NCBI GenBank assembly: GCA_002427605.1
Contig: DIRT01000036.1
Span: 418 to 64,417 of the forward strand
DNA: 64,000 bases
DNA from: Bacteroidales bacterium UBA5429
GTDB taxonomy: Bacteria > Bacteroidota > Bacteroidia > Bacteroidales > WCHB1-69
Reading direction: 5' to 3'
Made by a program: the position numbers and the translations under genes. Below, one piece after another: positions 43,345-52,829 of this stretch (position 1 is the stretch's first letter; every line of letters starts with the position of its first letter). The notes beneath the pieces are model-generated. The model saw nothing but the letters and a program-made list of their open reading frames with translations, was not told where the DNA came from and ran no database searches.

Positions 43345-45276
43345 ATGAAATCTTTGTTTAAAATTGTTTTGTTGACTTTGCTCACTTTGTTTACTGTGCA
43401 GATAACTCAGGCACAAGTGAAAAGAAATGTTAGGAAATTATGCGATAAAGCAGTAGAACAAATTGAAAAAAGAGAGTTTGAAAAAGCGATTCAAACTTTG
43501 AATAAAGCGATTAAGAAAGATTCAACCTTCCCGGAACTCTATATCAGACTAGGTGATGTATATAATTTTACCTTGGAATCTGAAAAATCAGCATTGGCGT
43601 ACCATAAAGCAATTGCATTACTAGAAAAACCGGACCCCATTTTGTATATGTTCGCTGCCGATGAAGAACTGAAATCAGGGCAATATAAAGAAGCTTTGAG
43701 AGATTATCAGATTTTTATGCAGCAGTCTAAAAATAAAACTTTGTTGGAAGAGGTAGAAAAGAAAGTCAAACAGTGTGAATTTGGAGTTCAAGCTGTAAAA
43801 AATCCGGTCAATTTGACCCCTGTTAATATGGGAGGTGGAGTGAATTCTGAATGGGATGAGTATTTGGCTACCCTGACAGCTGATGAACAGGAACTCATCT
43901 TTACGGTCAAAAGACCCAGAGATGAAAAAACTATCTGCGCATTCTGTATTACAGAAGAAGATTTTTATTTTAGTTTGTTTGAAGATTCTGTTTGGAAACC
44001 AAGAAAACCACTGGGACCTCCCGTGAACTCTTCTTATAACGAAGGAGCACAAACCATCTCCCCGGATGGAAAATATCTCTTTTTTACATTGTGTAATGCG
44101 GAAAGTGGTTATGGAAGTTGCGACCTCTATTGGTCAAAAAGGGTAGGGGGGAAATGGTCCAGACCACGAAACTTTGGTGCACCTGTGAATACACCTGCCT
44201 GGGAATCACAACCTTCTATAGCACCGGATGGAAAAACAATCTATTTCGTGTCTAATAGAGAAGGGTCTATCGGAGGTACTGATATTTGGAAGACCGAGAT
44301 GCTGGAGGAGGGACTTTTTTCAATTCCGGTTAATTTAGGACCCGTTATCAATACGGAATCGGAGGAGACAGCCCCATTTATTCACCCGGATGGAACAACA
44401 CTCTATTTTGTATCCGATGGACATATTGGCATGGGAGGTAGAGACCTCTTTTTCTCTACACTGCTTGCAGATGGGTCATGGAGTACTCCTCTCAATATGG
44501 GTTACCCTATCAATACACATGCCGATGAATTGAGCATTTTTATTAATGCATCGGGAACCAGGGCTTATTATGCTTCAGATAAAGAAGGAGGTTTTGGGGG
44601 GATGGATATCTATTACTTTGAGCTAGATCATCACTTAAGACCCACGCCTGTTACCTATATGAAAGGACAAATTAAGGATGCTGATACCAGAGAGCCGATT
44701 GAAGCAGATATTGAAATGATAGACCTGGATCAAAATAAAGTGATCACTTCTACTCGCTCCGATCCTTTTACCGGTGAGTTTTTGGCATGTATTAGAACAG
44801 GAACCAATGTGATGCTCAATATTATGCATCCTTACTACCTTTTCTACTCGGAAAACTTCTATCTTAAAAAAATGGCATCGGAATTGGAACCAATTTTGAA
44901 AGATATTTATCTTCAAAAACCGGAAAAAGGAAACAGTTTAGTGTTGAACAATATATTCTTTGAATTTGATCAAAGTACTTTGAAACCTGAATCATTTGTA
45001 GAGTTAGATTATTTAGTTAGTTTTTTACAAAAAAATAGTAAGATTAGAATAGAAATTAGTGGACATACTGATAATCAAGGAGATGATGAATACAATATGA
45101 AGCTTTCCGTAGATAGAGCTAAGTCGGTTTTTGATTATATTGTCTCTAAAGGAATCGATCCTTCCAGAGTGGAATATCGTGGATATGGGGAATCCAAACC
45201 GATTGCTTCCAATGAAACTGAAGAGGGAAGGGCTCTGAATAGAAGAACTGAAATGATGATAATAGATAATAAATAA
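43345..45276 (+). CDS. PorE-like T9SS protein (TPR, PD40 propeller, CRD, OmpA)
   Basis: Exported protein of 643 residues. The signal peptide is residues 1-23 (TQA|Q). TPR-like helices cover about 30-150. WD40-like PD40 propeller blades lie at about 190-425 (ISPDGKYLFF, IAPDGKTIYFVSN, IHPDGTTLYFVSD). A carboxypeptidase-regulatory-like domain lies at about 430-510, and an OmpA-type peptidoglycan-binding domain at about 530-640 (ISGHTDNQGDDEYN, then LNRRTEM). This is the domain order of PorE of Porphyromonas gingivalis, which links the T9SS to peptidoglycan. Several paralogous OmpA/PD40 proteins exist in Bacteroidota, so assignment as the functional PorE is probable but not certain. rfbC follows 1 bp after the stop. 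Confidence 0.82.
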   Translation: MKSLFKIVLLTLLTLFTVQITQAQVKRNVRKLCDKAVEQIEKREFEKAIQTLNKAIKKDSTFPELYIRLGDVYNFTLESEKSALAYHKAIALLEKPDPILYMFAADEELKSGQYKEALRDYQIFMQQSKNKTLLEEVEKKVKQCEFGVQAVKNPVNLTPVNMGGGVNSEWDEYLATLTADEQELIFTVKRPRDEKTICAFCITEEDFYFSLFEDSVWKPRKPLGPPVNSSYNEGAQTISPDGKYLFFTLCNAESGYGSCDLYWSKRVGGKWSRPRNFGAPVNTPAWESQPSIAPDGKTIYFVSNREGSIGGTDIWKTEMLEEGLFSIPVNLGPVINTESEETAPFIHPDGTTLYFVSDGHIGMGGRDLFFSTLLADGSWSTPLNMGYPINTHADELSIFINASGTRAYYASDKEGGFGGMDIYYFELDHHLRPTPVTYMKGQIKDADTREPIEADIEMIDLDQNKVITSTRSDPFTGEFLACIRTGTNVMLNIMHPYYLFYSENFYLKKMASELEPILKDIYLQKPEKGNSLVLNNIFFEFDQSTLKPESFVELDYLVSFLQKNSKIRIEISGHTDNQGDDEYNMKLSVDRAKSVFDYIVSKGIDPSRVEYRGYGESKPIASNETEEGRALNRRTEMMIIDNK

Positions 45277-45277
45277 T

Positions 45278-45820
45278 ATGGAATTACTCAGTGTTCCCAT
45301 TGAGGGGCTTGTACTTTTTAAACCACGTCTTTTTTTTGATGACAGAGGTTATTTTTTTGAATCATACCAACAGTTGAAATTGGAACAGTTTGGAATCAAA
45401 CATCCTTTTGTTCAGGATAATCAATCTCGTTCTAAAAAAGGGGTGGTTCGTGGGTTGCATTTTCAAAAGCCTCCTTACGCACAAGCCAAATTAGTTCGTG
45501 TTGTACACGGAGAAATTTTAGATGTGGCAGTCGATTTAAGAAAAGAATCACCCACTTATGGAACCTATTTTGCAGTTCACCTATCTGCTGAAAATCTCTT
45601 GCAGTTTTATATTCCTGAAGGATTTGCTCACGGGTTTTCCGCTTTAGCCGAAGATACTATTGTTCAATATAAATGCTCTTCTTTTTATAATAAGGAAGCT
45701 GAAGGAACAATCATATATAACGATCCAACTTTAAATATTGACTGGAAAGTGGATTCTCCGATTGTTACTTTAAAAGACCTGGAAGGAGAGCAATTTAATA
45801 ATTTTAAAACTCCTTTTTAA
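45278..45820 (+). CDS. rfbC: dTDP-4-dehydrorhamnose 3,5-epimerase
   Basis: Third step of dTDP-L-rhamnose synthesis. It has 180 residues, cupin fold. The motif SRSKKGVVRGLHFQ includes the catalytic His, then AKLVRVVHGEILDVAVDLR and YIPEGFAHGFSAL. It starts 1 bp after the PorE-like gene and ends 2 bp before the HAD gene, so the three are one operon. Its partner rfbD is 34 kb away. Confidence 0.96.
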   Translation: MELLSVPIEGLVLFKPRLFFDDRGYFFESYQQLKLEQFGIKHPFVQDNQSRSKKGVVRGLHFQKPPYAQAKLVRVVHGEILDVAVDLRKESPTYGTYFAVHLSAENLLQFYIPEGFAHGFSALAEDTIVQYKCSSFYNKEAEGTIIYNDPTLNIDWKVDSPIVTLKDLEGEQFNNFKTPF

Positions 45821-45822
45821 CT

Positions 45823-46467
45823 ATGACTACACTCGTTATTTTTGACCTGGATGGTACGCTATTGGATACATTAAAGGATCTCCAAATTTGTACAAATCAT
45901 ATTCTAAAACAACATGGATATCCGGAACATCCAATGGAAGATTATAAATATTTTGTAGGAAATGGGATTCCTAAGCTGATCTCCCGGGCTCTGCCCGATT
46001 CCGTAGAACCGGAAAAAGAACAACAGGTTTTGAAAGATTTTCTGGAATATTATGAGCTTCACAAAGAGGACTATACACAACCCTATCCCGGAATTGTAGC
46101 ACTTTTGGAATATTTACAAGAACATCAGATTGCTGTTGCGGTAGCTTCTAATAAAATTCAATCTGCTATAGCTCCATTGATGGAAACCTATTTCCCTCAG
46201 ATTCGGTTTCAGGCAGCTCTCGGAAGCAGAAAGGGGGTTCCCAATAAACCAGATCCACAAATAGTTGAAGATATATTATCTGTTTCCCCCCATGATAAAA
46301 AGAATGTAATCTATGTGGGAGATACCTCTGTTGATATGCAAACAGCTAAAAATGCCGGATTGACTGCCGTAGGTGCTTTGTGGGGTTTTAGAACCCGTGA
46401 AGAATTGGAACAGTCGGGTGCAGATCATATTATTGAAACACCTGACCAATTGATTCATTTACTTTGA
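45823..46467 (+). CDS. HAD-family phosphatase (phosphoglycolate phosphatase-like)
   Basis: A 214-residue HAD hydrolase with the nucleophile motif FDLDGTLLDT at the start, VASNK as motif II, NKPDPQI with the motif III Lys, and VGDTSVDMQTAKNAG as motif IV. It fits the Gph/PGP subgroup with an alpha-helical cap. The substrate cannot be fixed from sequence. The last 9 bp overlap the 3' end of the convergent aspartate kinase gene. Confidence 0.88.
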   Translation: MTTLVIFDLDGTLLDTLKDLQICTNHILKQHGYPEHPMEDYKYFVGNGIPKLISRALPDSVEPEKEQQVLKDFLEYYELHKEDYTQPYPGIVALLEYLQEHQIAVAVASNKIQSAIAPLMETYFPQIRFQAALGSRKGVPNKPDPQIVEDILSVSPHDKKNVIYVGDTSVDMQTAKNAGLTAVGALWGFRTREELEQSGADHIIETPDQLIHLL

Positions 46468-47715
46468 TCGAACAACGACCTGAAATGTAGTCCTGTCCTT
46501 CTGTTCAACAAATATTTTTCTCTTTCCGAATACTTCATCAAAAGTGTTCTCTTCGTAGTGGCGCAGTGTGATTAATTCCACTTTCTCATTGTACTTTATC
46601 CTGTACTTTTTAGAAAGTGTTCTAATCATTTTTCTGGTTTTACTCTTTTGATTATTGATACAAATAGAAAAACTTAAAGCAGAGTTTTGCATTAAATTGA
46701 TCTTTACATGATATTGTGAAAGAGTTTGAAAAATTCCCGATAAATGGTTTACGGCAATGAAAGAGAAATCTTTAGGATAAAAAGAGATTAACACCTGATC
46801 TTCTTTAACAATATAGCAGGGCACATATTTTTCAGGGATTACATCAGCAATTAAAGTTCCCGGTTCGTTTGGACTTAAAAAAGGTTTCACATACAGCGGA
46901 ATCTGCTTATTCTGAAGTGGTTTGATTGTTTTAGGATGAATCACCGTAGCTCCATAATAAGCCAACTCAATCGCCTCTTCGTAGGGTAGTTGATCAATTT
47001 TTACTACATTATCAAATCTTTTTGGATCTGCATTCAATAATCCGGGTACATCTTTCCAAATAGTAACCTCTTCAGCATTTAAAACGTAAGCAAATATAGC
47101 TGCTGAATAGTCGGATCCCTCTCTTCCTAAAGTAGTTGTACTTTTTTCAAAAGTCCCTCCAATAAATCCTTGTGTTATTTTGAGTGGTTCACTATAGGTT
47201 TGATAGGCTTCTAAAATCAAATTTTCAGTGGTTTCCCAATCTACCTGACCTTCACGAAAACGGTTGTCAGTACGAATCAAATGAGCAGCATTCAACAGGC
47301 GATTATGTATTCCTTCCCGGTTAAGAAACAGGGAGACAATGGTTGTGGAAAGATATTCTCCAAATGGAACAATTCTATCATATTCATAATCATAATGTTC
47401 AGAGGGTTTTTCTGTTAAAATAGCCTTTAACTGTTCCAATAACGGATCTATATGATCCGAAATATCAGATTGTGGAATATTTAATTCATGAATAATATCA
47501 AGGTGATATTGAGTTAATTGATTGAGAAGTATCGGGAGTTCATCGCTATGTTGAAGCCAGGCATCAAGGATTTTTTCCATTAAATTGGTTGTCTTTCCCA
47601 TTGCGGAAATAACTACAGTAATGGGCTCATTTCCAAAAAGGAGAAGGATCTTTTTTAAATTCTTGACCCCGGAACTATCTTTAACGGAAGCTCCCCCAAA
47701 TTTAAAAACTTTCAT
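46459..47715 (-). CDS. Aspartate kinase
   Basis: First step of lysine, threonine and methionine synthesis, phosphorylating aspartate. It has 418 residues, monofunctional. The N-terminus KVFKFGGASVKD is the family signature; further matches are REGSDYSAAIFAYVL and TIWKDVPGLLNADP. The C-terminal ~110 residues look like ACT regulatory domains, so feedback control is likely. No homoserine dehydrogenase domain is fused. It begins 2 bp after the glutaminyl cyclase-like gene and converges on the HAD gene. Confidence 0.93.
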   Translation of the reverse strand: MKVFKFGGASVKDSSGVKNLKKILLLFGNEPITVVISAMGKTTNLMEKILDAWLQHSDELPILLNQLTQYHLDIIHELNIPQSDISDHIDPLLEQLKAILTEKPSEHYDYEYDRIVPFGEYLSTTIVSLFLNREGIHNRLLNAAHLIRTDNRFREGQVDWETTENLILEAYQTYSEPLKITQGFIGGTFEKSTTTLGREGSDYSAAIFAYVLNAEEVTIWKDVPGLLNADPKRFDNVVKIDQLPYEEAIELAYYGATVIHPKTIKPLQNKQIPLYVKPFLSPNEPGTLIADVIPEKYVPCYIVKEDQVLISFYPKDFSFIAVNHLSGIFQTLSQYHVKINLMQNSALSFSICINNQKSKTRKMIRTLSKKYRIKYNEKVELITLRHYEENTFDEVFGKRKIFVEQKDRTTFQVVVRSK

Positions 47716-47717
47716 TA

Positions 47718-48695
47718 CTATTCAGAGTATATGACTGCTAAAACTGTTTTCCCAACTTTGTCTAAACTGTTTTTGTCAATATGAGCAATATTATCCATCA
47801 ATGTATGCCAGGTGGGATTAAATCCTGTACCTGTATAAATGTCCTGATGAACAATATTGACTGTGGGGATTTTAGCAATTCGGTTAATATATAAATGATC
47901 ATCTATAATCGGATTTCCCGGTTGATTGATAAAAAGGTCACTAAATCCCAATTGGTGAGCAGTTCCCCATATTTTAGATACAATCGATTGAGCATAATGG
48001 GAGGAGTAACCTTCATGATAAAATTGTGCATCAGAAGCTCCAACCATATCTAACAAAATCCCATACTCTGCCCGGTATGAGTCCAAATGGGGGGATTGAG
48101 CCCAATATTGAGACCCAAGACACCACCAATCCCCATTAAGATCGCTACCTGTAGGAGGACCCCAATCTTCAGCATCAAAAAAGATAATATCAACACCTAT
48201 ATTGGGGTTTTTAATGGCGAGTTGTCTGGCAATCTCCAGTAAAACACCAACACCACTGGCTCCGTCGTTGGCTCCATCTATAGGTTTATCATGGTTAGCA
48301 GGATCCGGGTCATGGTCAGCGTAGGGTCTGGAATCCCAGTGTGCAGCTAAAAAGATTCTTTTTTCATGTTTCGGATTAAAACTCCCAATCATATTTTTAG
48401 CCCGAAGCTTAACCCCATTGTAAGTTGTCGTACTATATTCTTGAACATAAACAGTGTCACAATAGAGTTTTAAAGTTTGAGTTAAATAATCGGCACATTG
48501 AGCATGCGCTTCACTATTGGGGACACGGGGTCCAAAATCAACCTGGACTTGAACAAAATGGAAAGCGGAGTCCGCATTAAAATCGGGCAGTACAACCTCA
48601 ACTTCCGATGTAACATTATCTTTTTTTTCCTTTTTATCTCCACACGAAAACAAGATCAAAGCAACAACTCCAAGTAGAGCCCAATATTTATTCAT
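47718..48695 (-). CDS. M28-family glutaminyl cyclase-like lipoprotein
   Basis: A 325-residue lipoprotein (lipobox LILFSC, Cys18). The M28/glutaminyl-cyclase fold is shown by AAHWDSRPYAD, the metal ligand region IDGANDGASGVG, FFDAEDWG and a C-terminal DDHLYINR with VNIVHQ. It resembles the type II-like glutaminyl cyclases of Porphyromonas and Tannerella, which turn N-terminal Gln of exported proteins into pyroglutamate in the periplasm. An aminopeptidase role is the alternative. It lies 14 bp after a T9SS cargo gene and 2 bp before aspartate kinase. Confidence 0.85.
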   Translation of the reverse strand: MNKYWALLGVVALILFSCGDKKEKKDNVTSEVEVVLPDFNADSAFHFVQVQVDFGPRVPNSEAHAQCADYLTQTLKLYCDTVYVQEYSTTTYNGVKLRAKNMIGSFNPKHEKRIFLAAHWDSRPYADHDPDPANHDKPIDGANDGASGVGVLLEIARQLAIKNPNIGVDIIFFDAEDWGPPTGSDLNGDWWCLGSQYWAQSPHLDSYRAEYGILLDMVGASDAQFYHEGYSSHYAQSIVSKIWGTAHQLGFSDLFINQPGNPIIDDHLYINRIAKIPTVNIVHQDIYTGTGFNPTWHTLMDNIAHIDKNSLDKVGKTVLAVIYSE

Positions 48696-48709
48696 ATATT
48701 TCGATTTAT

Positions 48710-50755
48710 TTATAGTACAGTGATAGTTCCTTTTTTCATTCTTTCAATTCCTTTATCGTCAGTATAGAACAGAATATATTGATAAGTAACATTAATCGGG
48801 GTCTTGCCACCAACTTCACCACACCATTTAAAGTTTTTGTCTGTAGTATAATAAACTGTTTCACCAAAACGATTGTGTACAGAAAAGTTTATACTGCTAA
48901 TTAAGTTAGCAGAGTGAATTTCAATACAATCATTGATCCCATTATTGTCTGAAGGGGTGATAGCTGAAGGGATATATACGGGTGGATCACATGCCAGAAT
49001 TTTAACAGAGTGAGATGCAGTACATCCATTATCATCCGTAATGGTAACACTGTATGTGCCATGCTTGGTAACTATGATATGATCACTGGTTTCTTCTGTG
49101 TTCCAAAAGTATTCCGGATTAGTTATATTGGAAATAGCCGTGAGTGTAGCAGTAAACTCTTCACAAAAATCCCCCGTTTGCTCAATTCTGACATGTGGTT
49201 TTTCAATAGTCAAGGTGACATTGATAATACTATCACAACCATTCCATGCCGCTCCCGGGAAAGTTACCTGATATGTTCCCTCAGCATGCCAGATGTATTG
49301 ATCGTTAGGTCCCATGAGCGGATCTACAAAACTATAGGGAAGCTTCTCTTCACAGGTTGAAACCGCCATCTCCGAAGTACCAATTTCGCTGGGTCCAATT
49401 GTAATGGTATAGGTGGTATCAACATTACAGATACTGTCTGCGTCCCAAATTCTAAGATTTACGGTATAAGTGCCAATGTCATCGTAATAGTGAGTCGGAT
49501 TAATTGCAGTAGAGGTGTTGTTATCACCGAAATCCCAAAGTACATATTCAATAGGCTGTGCCACATTTCCCCCATTGTTAATTTTGAAAATCTCGCTGGT
49601 GTTAGTAAATTGAACTTTATTATCACATTCATCAAAAACTTGTTCCCATTCAAAATTGGGGAAGAGGTCGTAGTAGTTTACTGTAGCATCGAAAACGAAT
49701 GGAGCTCCTGTTTGGGAGTTCATTTCACAACGGAACTCGGTTTCACTTGTGTTTCGTATTCTGGTGAGGGTAGAGAATCCATCAGCAGTGGGTACATGCA
49801 CATTGTTAACATACCATACGTAGTTTTCAAATCCACTAGGAGCTTTCAAAACTATATTATCATCACCGCATGCCTGCACATCAATAGTTCCATTCAGTCC
49901 ATATCCGGTAAAGTAAGCATAGGTGTAGTGTGCTTCATAAATACATTCCGATGCAATAACACGAAGTCTGACAGTTTGTCCGATATAGTCTCGTAAATCA
50001 AATGCTAAACGCACCCAGTCAGCCCAAAAGTTATCAATATTCATTGACGCAGCGGGACAGATGTATTGAACGTCAAGAGGTTGACGACAAGGGTGAATCG
50101 CAGGGTACTGGCTTGTTTCCGGAATAATATAAAAAGTACTATGCTCATAATCACCCGTTACATAGTTTCCATTGGCATCAGTCATCTCAACTCTGAACAG
50201 CGCATTTTCAGACATATCGTGCCAGGGAACAGATTGAGTAACAAAAGAAAACCAAAAAACAAGTACATTTTGTGATTCCGTAGGGATAAAATAGTAGGTT
50301 GCTACAGCATTGGCACAGGGATAAGATCCCGGATTGTTATCATTTAACTTCATTACCCTGGGAACTCCATAATTCAATGTATCCCAGTCTTGTATATTAG
50401 GAAATGTACTTAAATATGCACCAGGGGCACCTGCAATACAAGCTAATGGATCAATGGCTGGTGTTGTAATGATTAAGTGTGAACTGGGAGATACAAATCC
50501 TGGATTTTGTGATCCAAGATTGAGTGGCACACAAGATGTTGTAGATCTTTCCAGTCCGGAAGTTCCATATGAAAGTTGACAGTAAGTACTTGTGTTTAAC
50601 TCTTGTAATGTTGCCGGAACCAAAACAGGGATTCCTTGATAAGGAACAATCCCAGGGGGTACTTGAGCTGAAACCGGGTTAAAGAAATTAACAACAATCA
50701 ATAAAGAAAAAATAGTTACTGATTTAATGATTTGCCAAATGTTGCGATTTTCCAT
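48710..50755 (-). CDS. T9SS cargo with PKD domain and type B (gliding-associated) sorting domain
   Basis: A 681-residue exported protein. The signal peptide is about 1-30 (NPVSA|QVPP). A Cys-containing N-terminal domain is followed by a PKD domain at about 375-455 (VLWDFGDNNTSTAINPTHYY). Two further Ig-like segments follow (TYSVTITDDNGCTAS). The end, from YIPSAITPSDNNGINDC (about 590), is the type B sorting domain known as gliding-motility-associated C-terminal domain. Type B cargo is usually exported with a PorP/SprF-type partner, and one lies 9 kb away. The ATG at 50755 is chosen; the frame extends to 50806 but would place the promoter inside the gene. Confidence 0.9.
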   Translation of the reverse strand: MENRNIWQIIKSVTIFSLLIVVNFFNPVSAQVPPGIVPYQGIPVLVPATLQELNTSTYCQLSYGTSGLERSTTSCVPLNLGSQNPGFVSPSSHLIITTPAIDPLACIAGAPGAYLSTFPNIQDWDTLNYGVPRVMKLNDNNPGSYPCANAVATYYFIPTESQNVLVFWFSFVTQSVPWHDMSENALFRVEMTDANGNYVTGDYEHSTFYIIPETSQYPAIHPCRQPLDVQYICPAASMNIDNFWADWVRLAFDLRDYIGQTVRLRVIASECIYEAHYTYAYFTGYGLNGTIDVQACGDDNIVLKAPSGFENYVWYVNNVHVPTADGFSTLTRIRNTSETEFRCEMNSQTGAPFVFDATVNYYDLFPNFEWEQVFDECDNKVQFTNTSEIFKINNGGNVAQPIEYVLWDFGDNNTSTAINPTHYYDDIGTYTVNLRIWDADSICNVDTTYTITIGPSEIGTSEMAVSTCEEKLPYSFVDPLMGPNDQYIWHAEGTYQVTFPGAAWNGCDSIINVTLTIEKPHVRIEQTGDFCEEFTATLTAISNITNPEYFWNTEETSDHIIVTKHGTYSVTITDDNGCTASHSVKILACDPPVYIPSAITPSDNNGINDCIEIHSANLISSINFSVHNRFGETVYYTTDKNFKWCGEVGGKTPINVTYQYILFYTDDKGIERMKKGTITVL

Positions 50756-50774
50756 GGTTCTAATTATTTGTGTA

Positions 50775-50782
50775 CAAAAATA
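50775..50782 (-). promoter_or_regulatory. -7 promoter box for the type B cargo operon
   Basis: TATTTTTG on the minus strand, exact TAnnTTTG, 19 bp before the ATG at 50755. Confidence 0.65.
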
Positions 50783-50850
50783 CGTTTTTTTAATGATATA
50801 ATTCATCAGTATAGACGATATTTTGGGCCTTAACGTTGCCCGGAAAATTG

Positions 50851-50942
50851 ATTTCGGATTTTGAATTTCGGATTTTGAATTTAAAATTCTGATAATCAGT
50901 ATATTATATTTTAGAAAAATATAAATTTTTCGTAATTCGTAA
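50851..50942. repeat. Heptamer tandem repeats between two minus-strand genes
   Basis: ATTTCGG, ATTTTGA, ATTTCGG, ATTTTGA in register (50851-50878), a 14-bp unit repeated twice that is itself two heptamers. TTCGTAA x2 lies at 50929-50942. The rest of the 170-bp gap is AT-rich. Confidence 0.85.
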
Positions 50943-50977
50943 TTGAATTTATGTCCGCTTTCTTTGAGTAGATACTA

Positions 50978-52825
50978 CTAATTTGAGGTCAGATCTATGT
51001 AATTGGAAATCATTAAGGATGAAGGATTGATTTGCTCTCCCTTGATTTGAAAAAGAACAGCTCCATTGCGATTGATACTTGCCGGCAAATCGGAAAGAGA
51101 GGAGTATTGATCAGCAAAAATAACACCATGATGTTGAATTTGATCCAATTTTTTAGCTTCAATTGAATAGCTAAATTGCTTGTAAGGAGATAGATAGCCA
51201 ACTTTGATACTGTCAACTCTATTTTGATTGAAGTCAGCATGTAAGTTTTCTCCCGGTAAAAATGCTACAATCAGGCAAGCATCACCCGTTTTATGAGTTT
51301 GGAAAAAATGGCAAATAGCAACAGTTCCCTGATTCAATTTATGTGATTCATAAAATGTGTCATAATCATTATACTGATCAATCAAAACTCCATTTTTACG
51401 TTGAATATATGCATCGAAAGGGGAACTTTGTAAAGTAACCCGTTTGCAAAAATGGGAACCTGTATCATGCAGCTTCTCTACATAAATAGGAATTCCATTG
51501 GGAATCTGATCTTTAGTAAACAGGGCATCAATCAGCTTAAATCGGACTTGTGAAACGCGCATATCATCCGTAACCCGCTCATTGGTAAACTGAGCAAAAA
51601 GAGTGCTGATTACCAAAAAAATATAAATAATAAGTTGGATGCTTTTCTTTGCATTTGTATTCTTTATATGTTGATCCACAATGAGATACAATACAATAAG
51701 AGCCACTAAAACGGCGAAAAAGCTGAAAGAAGTAGTGATGTAGGTTTTAGGCTGTAAAAGGATATATTTTTCAGAAACAGAGATCAAAAGATGAGGTAAT
51801 ACAATAAAAAGAAGTGCAATCAGAAAGTATTGAATCAACTTTTTGATTTCATATCTGGGAGTTTCCAAACCATGAATCAAGTAAATTACAAGCGCAACTA
51901 ATGCCCCTTTAATATACGCTACAGCAGGGATATTTTTAAAAATAATCGCTAAATAGCTATTTCCGGCAGTTTCACTCAAAGCGTAGTCAATAAAGAACTT
52001 TTTATACTCAAAAAAAGGTGCTAACGGCAAACTGTTACTACTCAATCTCCACAACGTTTTTCCCATTTCAGCCCAACTCAAAGCATTGCTGATTTGGTTC
52101 CCGTCATATCCTCTTTCCTGCGAGAAATAATATGCGGCATATACAACCAAATAGAGAATTCCCACAATCAGATAGGGTGCCCATGATTTTATAAATTGTT
52201 TTCTTTTTTCTTTTTGATTTAAAAAAATAGGGGGGAAGCGAAAGCATAGCAGCACCAAAAAGAGTAGCTGGTAAATCAGAAATACCTCATAGAAAAGGGT
52301 TGCCATACCCAAAAAAAGTGCAGACCCAATAAGATGTTTATAACTGCCCGATTCTGTATAGCGGTAATAAAAGTGAAAACTGATAAACAGTAGCGATAAA
52401 GAAAGGGTGAAATAGAGCGGATAAGCGGTAATAGCAGAATGTTTGGCAAAAAAGATTAAAAAGATATTCGCAAAAAGAACACTCCAATAAGTGATGGTTT
52501 TACTTTTTGTGACTCGTTTTATCAGCGAAAAGAAAAGACAAAAAGTTAAAATAATGGGACCAATAAAGAAAAACAGATAGTAAATCCTGGAGTCAACCAG
52601 GTAGGGAATACTGTAAATCCATTTCACCAGATAGAAATAGAATCTACCGGTACCCTGGGCATATAATTGTGCATCAGCAAACCATCTTGATGGAGAAGCT
52701 GTGATGAAATATTCTAAATCGTCACCCGTGACAAAGCCGATCCTTAGCAGTGGATACAACGTAATACCACTCAATAGCAAAAGAAGCCATTGTATCACAC
52801 GATCCCGATCAAAGTGGAGACTCAT
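50978..52825 (-). CDS. Multi-pass GT-C-like membrane protein (paralogue 1)
   Basis: A 615-residue membrane protein with about ten TM segments in the first ~440 residues and a soluble C-terminal domain. After TM1 it has TGDDLEYF (D35, D36), the acidic pair expected in the first extracytoplasmic loop of GT-C glycosyltransferases. It is clearly paralogous to the gene at 53784: both have R.YFYLVKWIY-like and LV/LIDNQIY-like segments, and F.NERVTDD..V followed by LH.TGSHF. I do not recognise a named family; GtrII-like is the nearest idea. The ATG at 52825, 4 bp after the GtrB-like stop with GGAG before it, is preferred over 52873. Confidence 0.75.
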   Translation of the reverse strand: MSLHFDRDRVIQWLLLLLSGITLYPLLRIGFVTGDDLEYFITASPSRWFADAQLYAQGTGRFYFYLVKWIYSIPYLVDSRIYYLFFFIGPIILTFCLFFSLIKRVTKSKTITYWSVLFANIFLIFFAKHSAITAYPLYFTLSLSLLFISFHFYYRYTESGSYKHLIGSALFLGMATLFYEVFLIYQLLFLVLLCFRFPPIFLNQKEKRKQFIKSWAPYLIVGILYLVVYAAYYFSQERGYDGNQISNALSWAEMGKTLWRLSSNSLPLAPFFEYKKFFIDYALSETAGNSYLAIIFKNIPAVAYIKGALVALVIYLIHGLETPRYEIKKLIQYFLIALLFIVLPHLLISVSEKYILLQPKTYITTSFSFFAVLVALIVLYLIVDQHIKNTNAKKSIQLIIYIFLVISTLFAQFTNERVTDDMRVSQVRFKLIDALFTKDQIPNGIPIYVEKLHDTGSHFCKRVTLQSSPFDAYIQRKNGVLIDQYNDYDTFYESHKLNQGTVAICHFFQTHKTGDACLIVAFLPGENLHADFNQNRVDSIKVGYLSPYKQFSYSIEAKKLDQIQHHGVIFADQYSSLSDLPASINRNGAVLFQIKGEQINPSSLMISNYIDLTSN

Positions 52826-52829
52826 ATAG

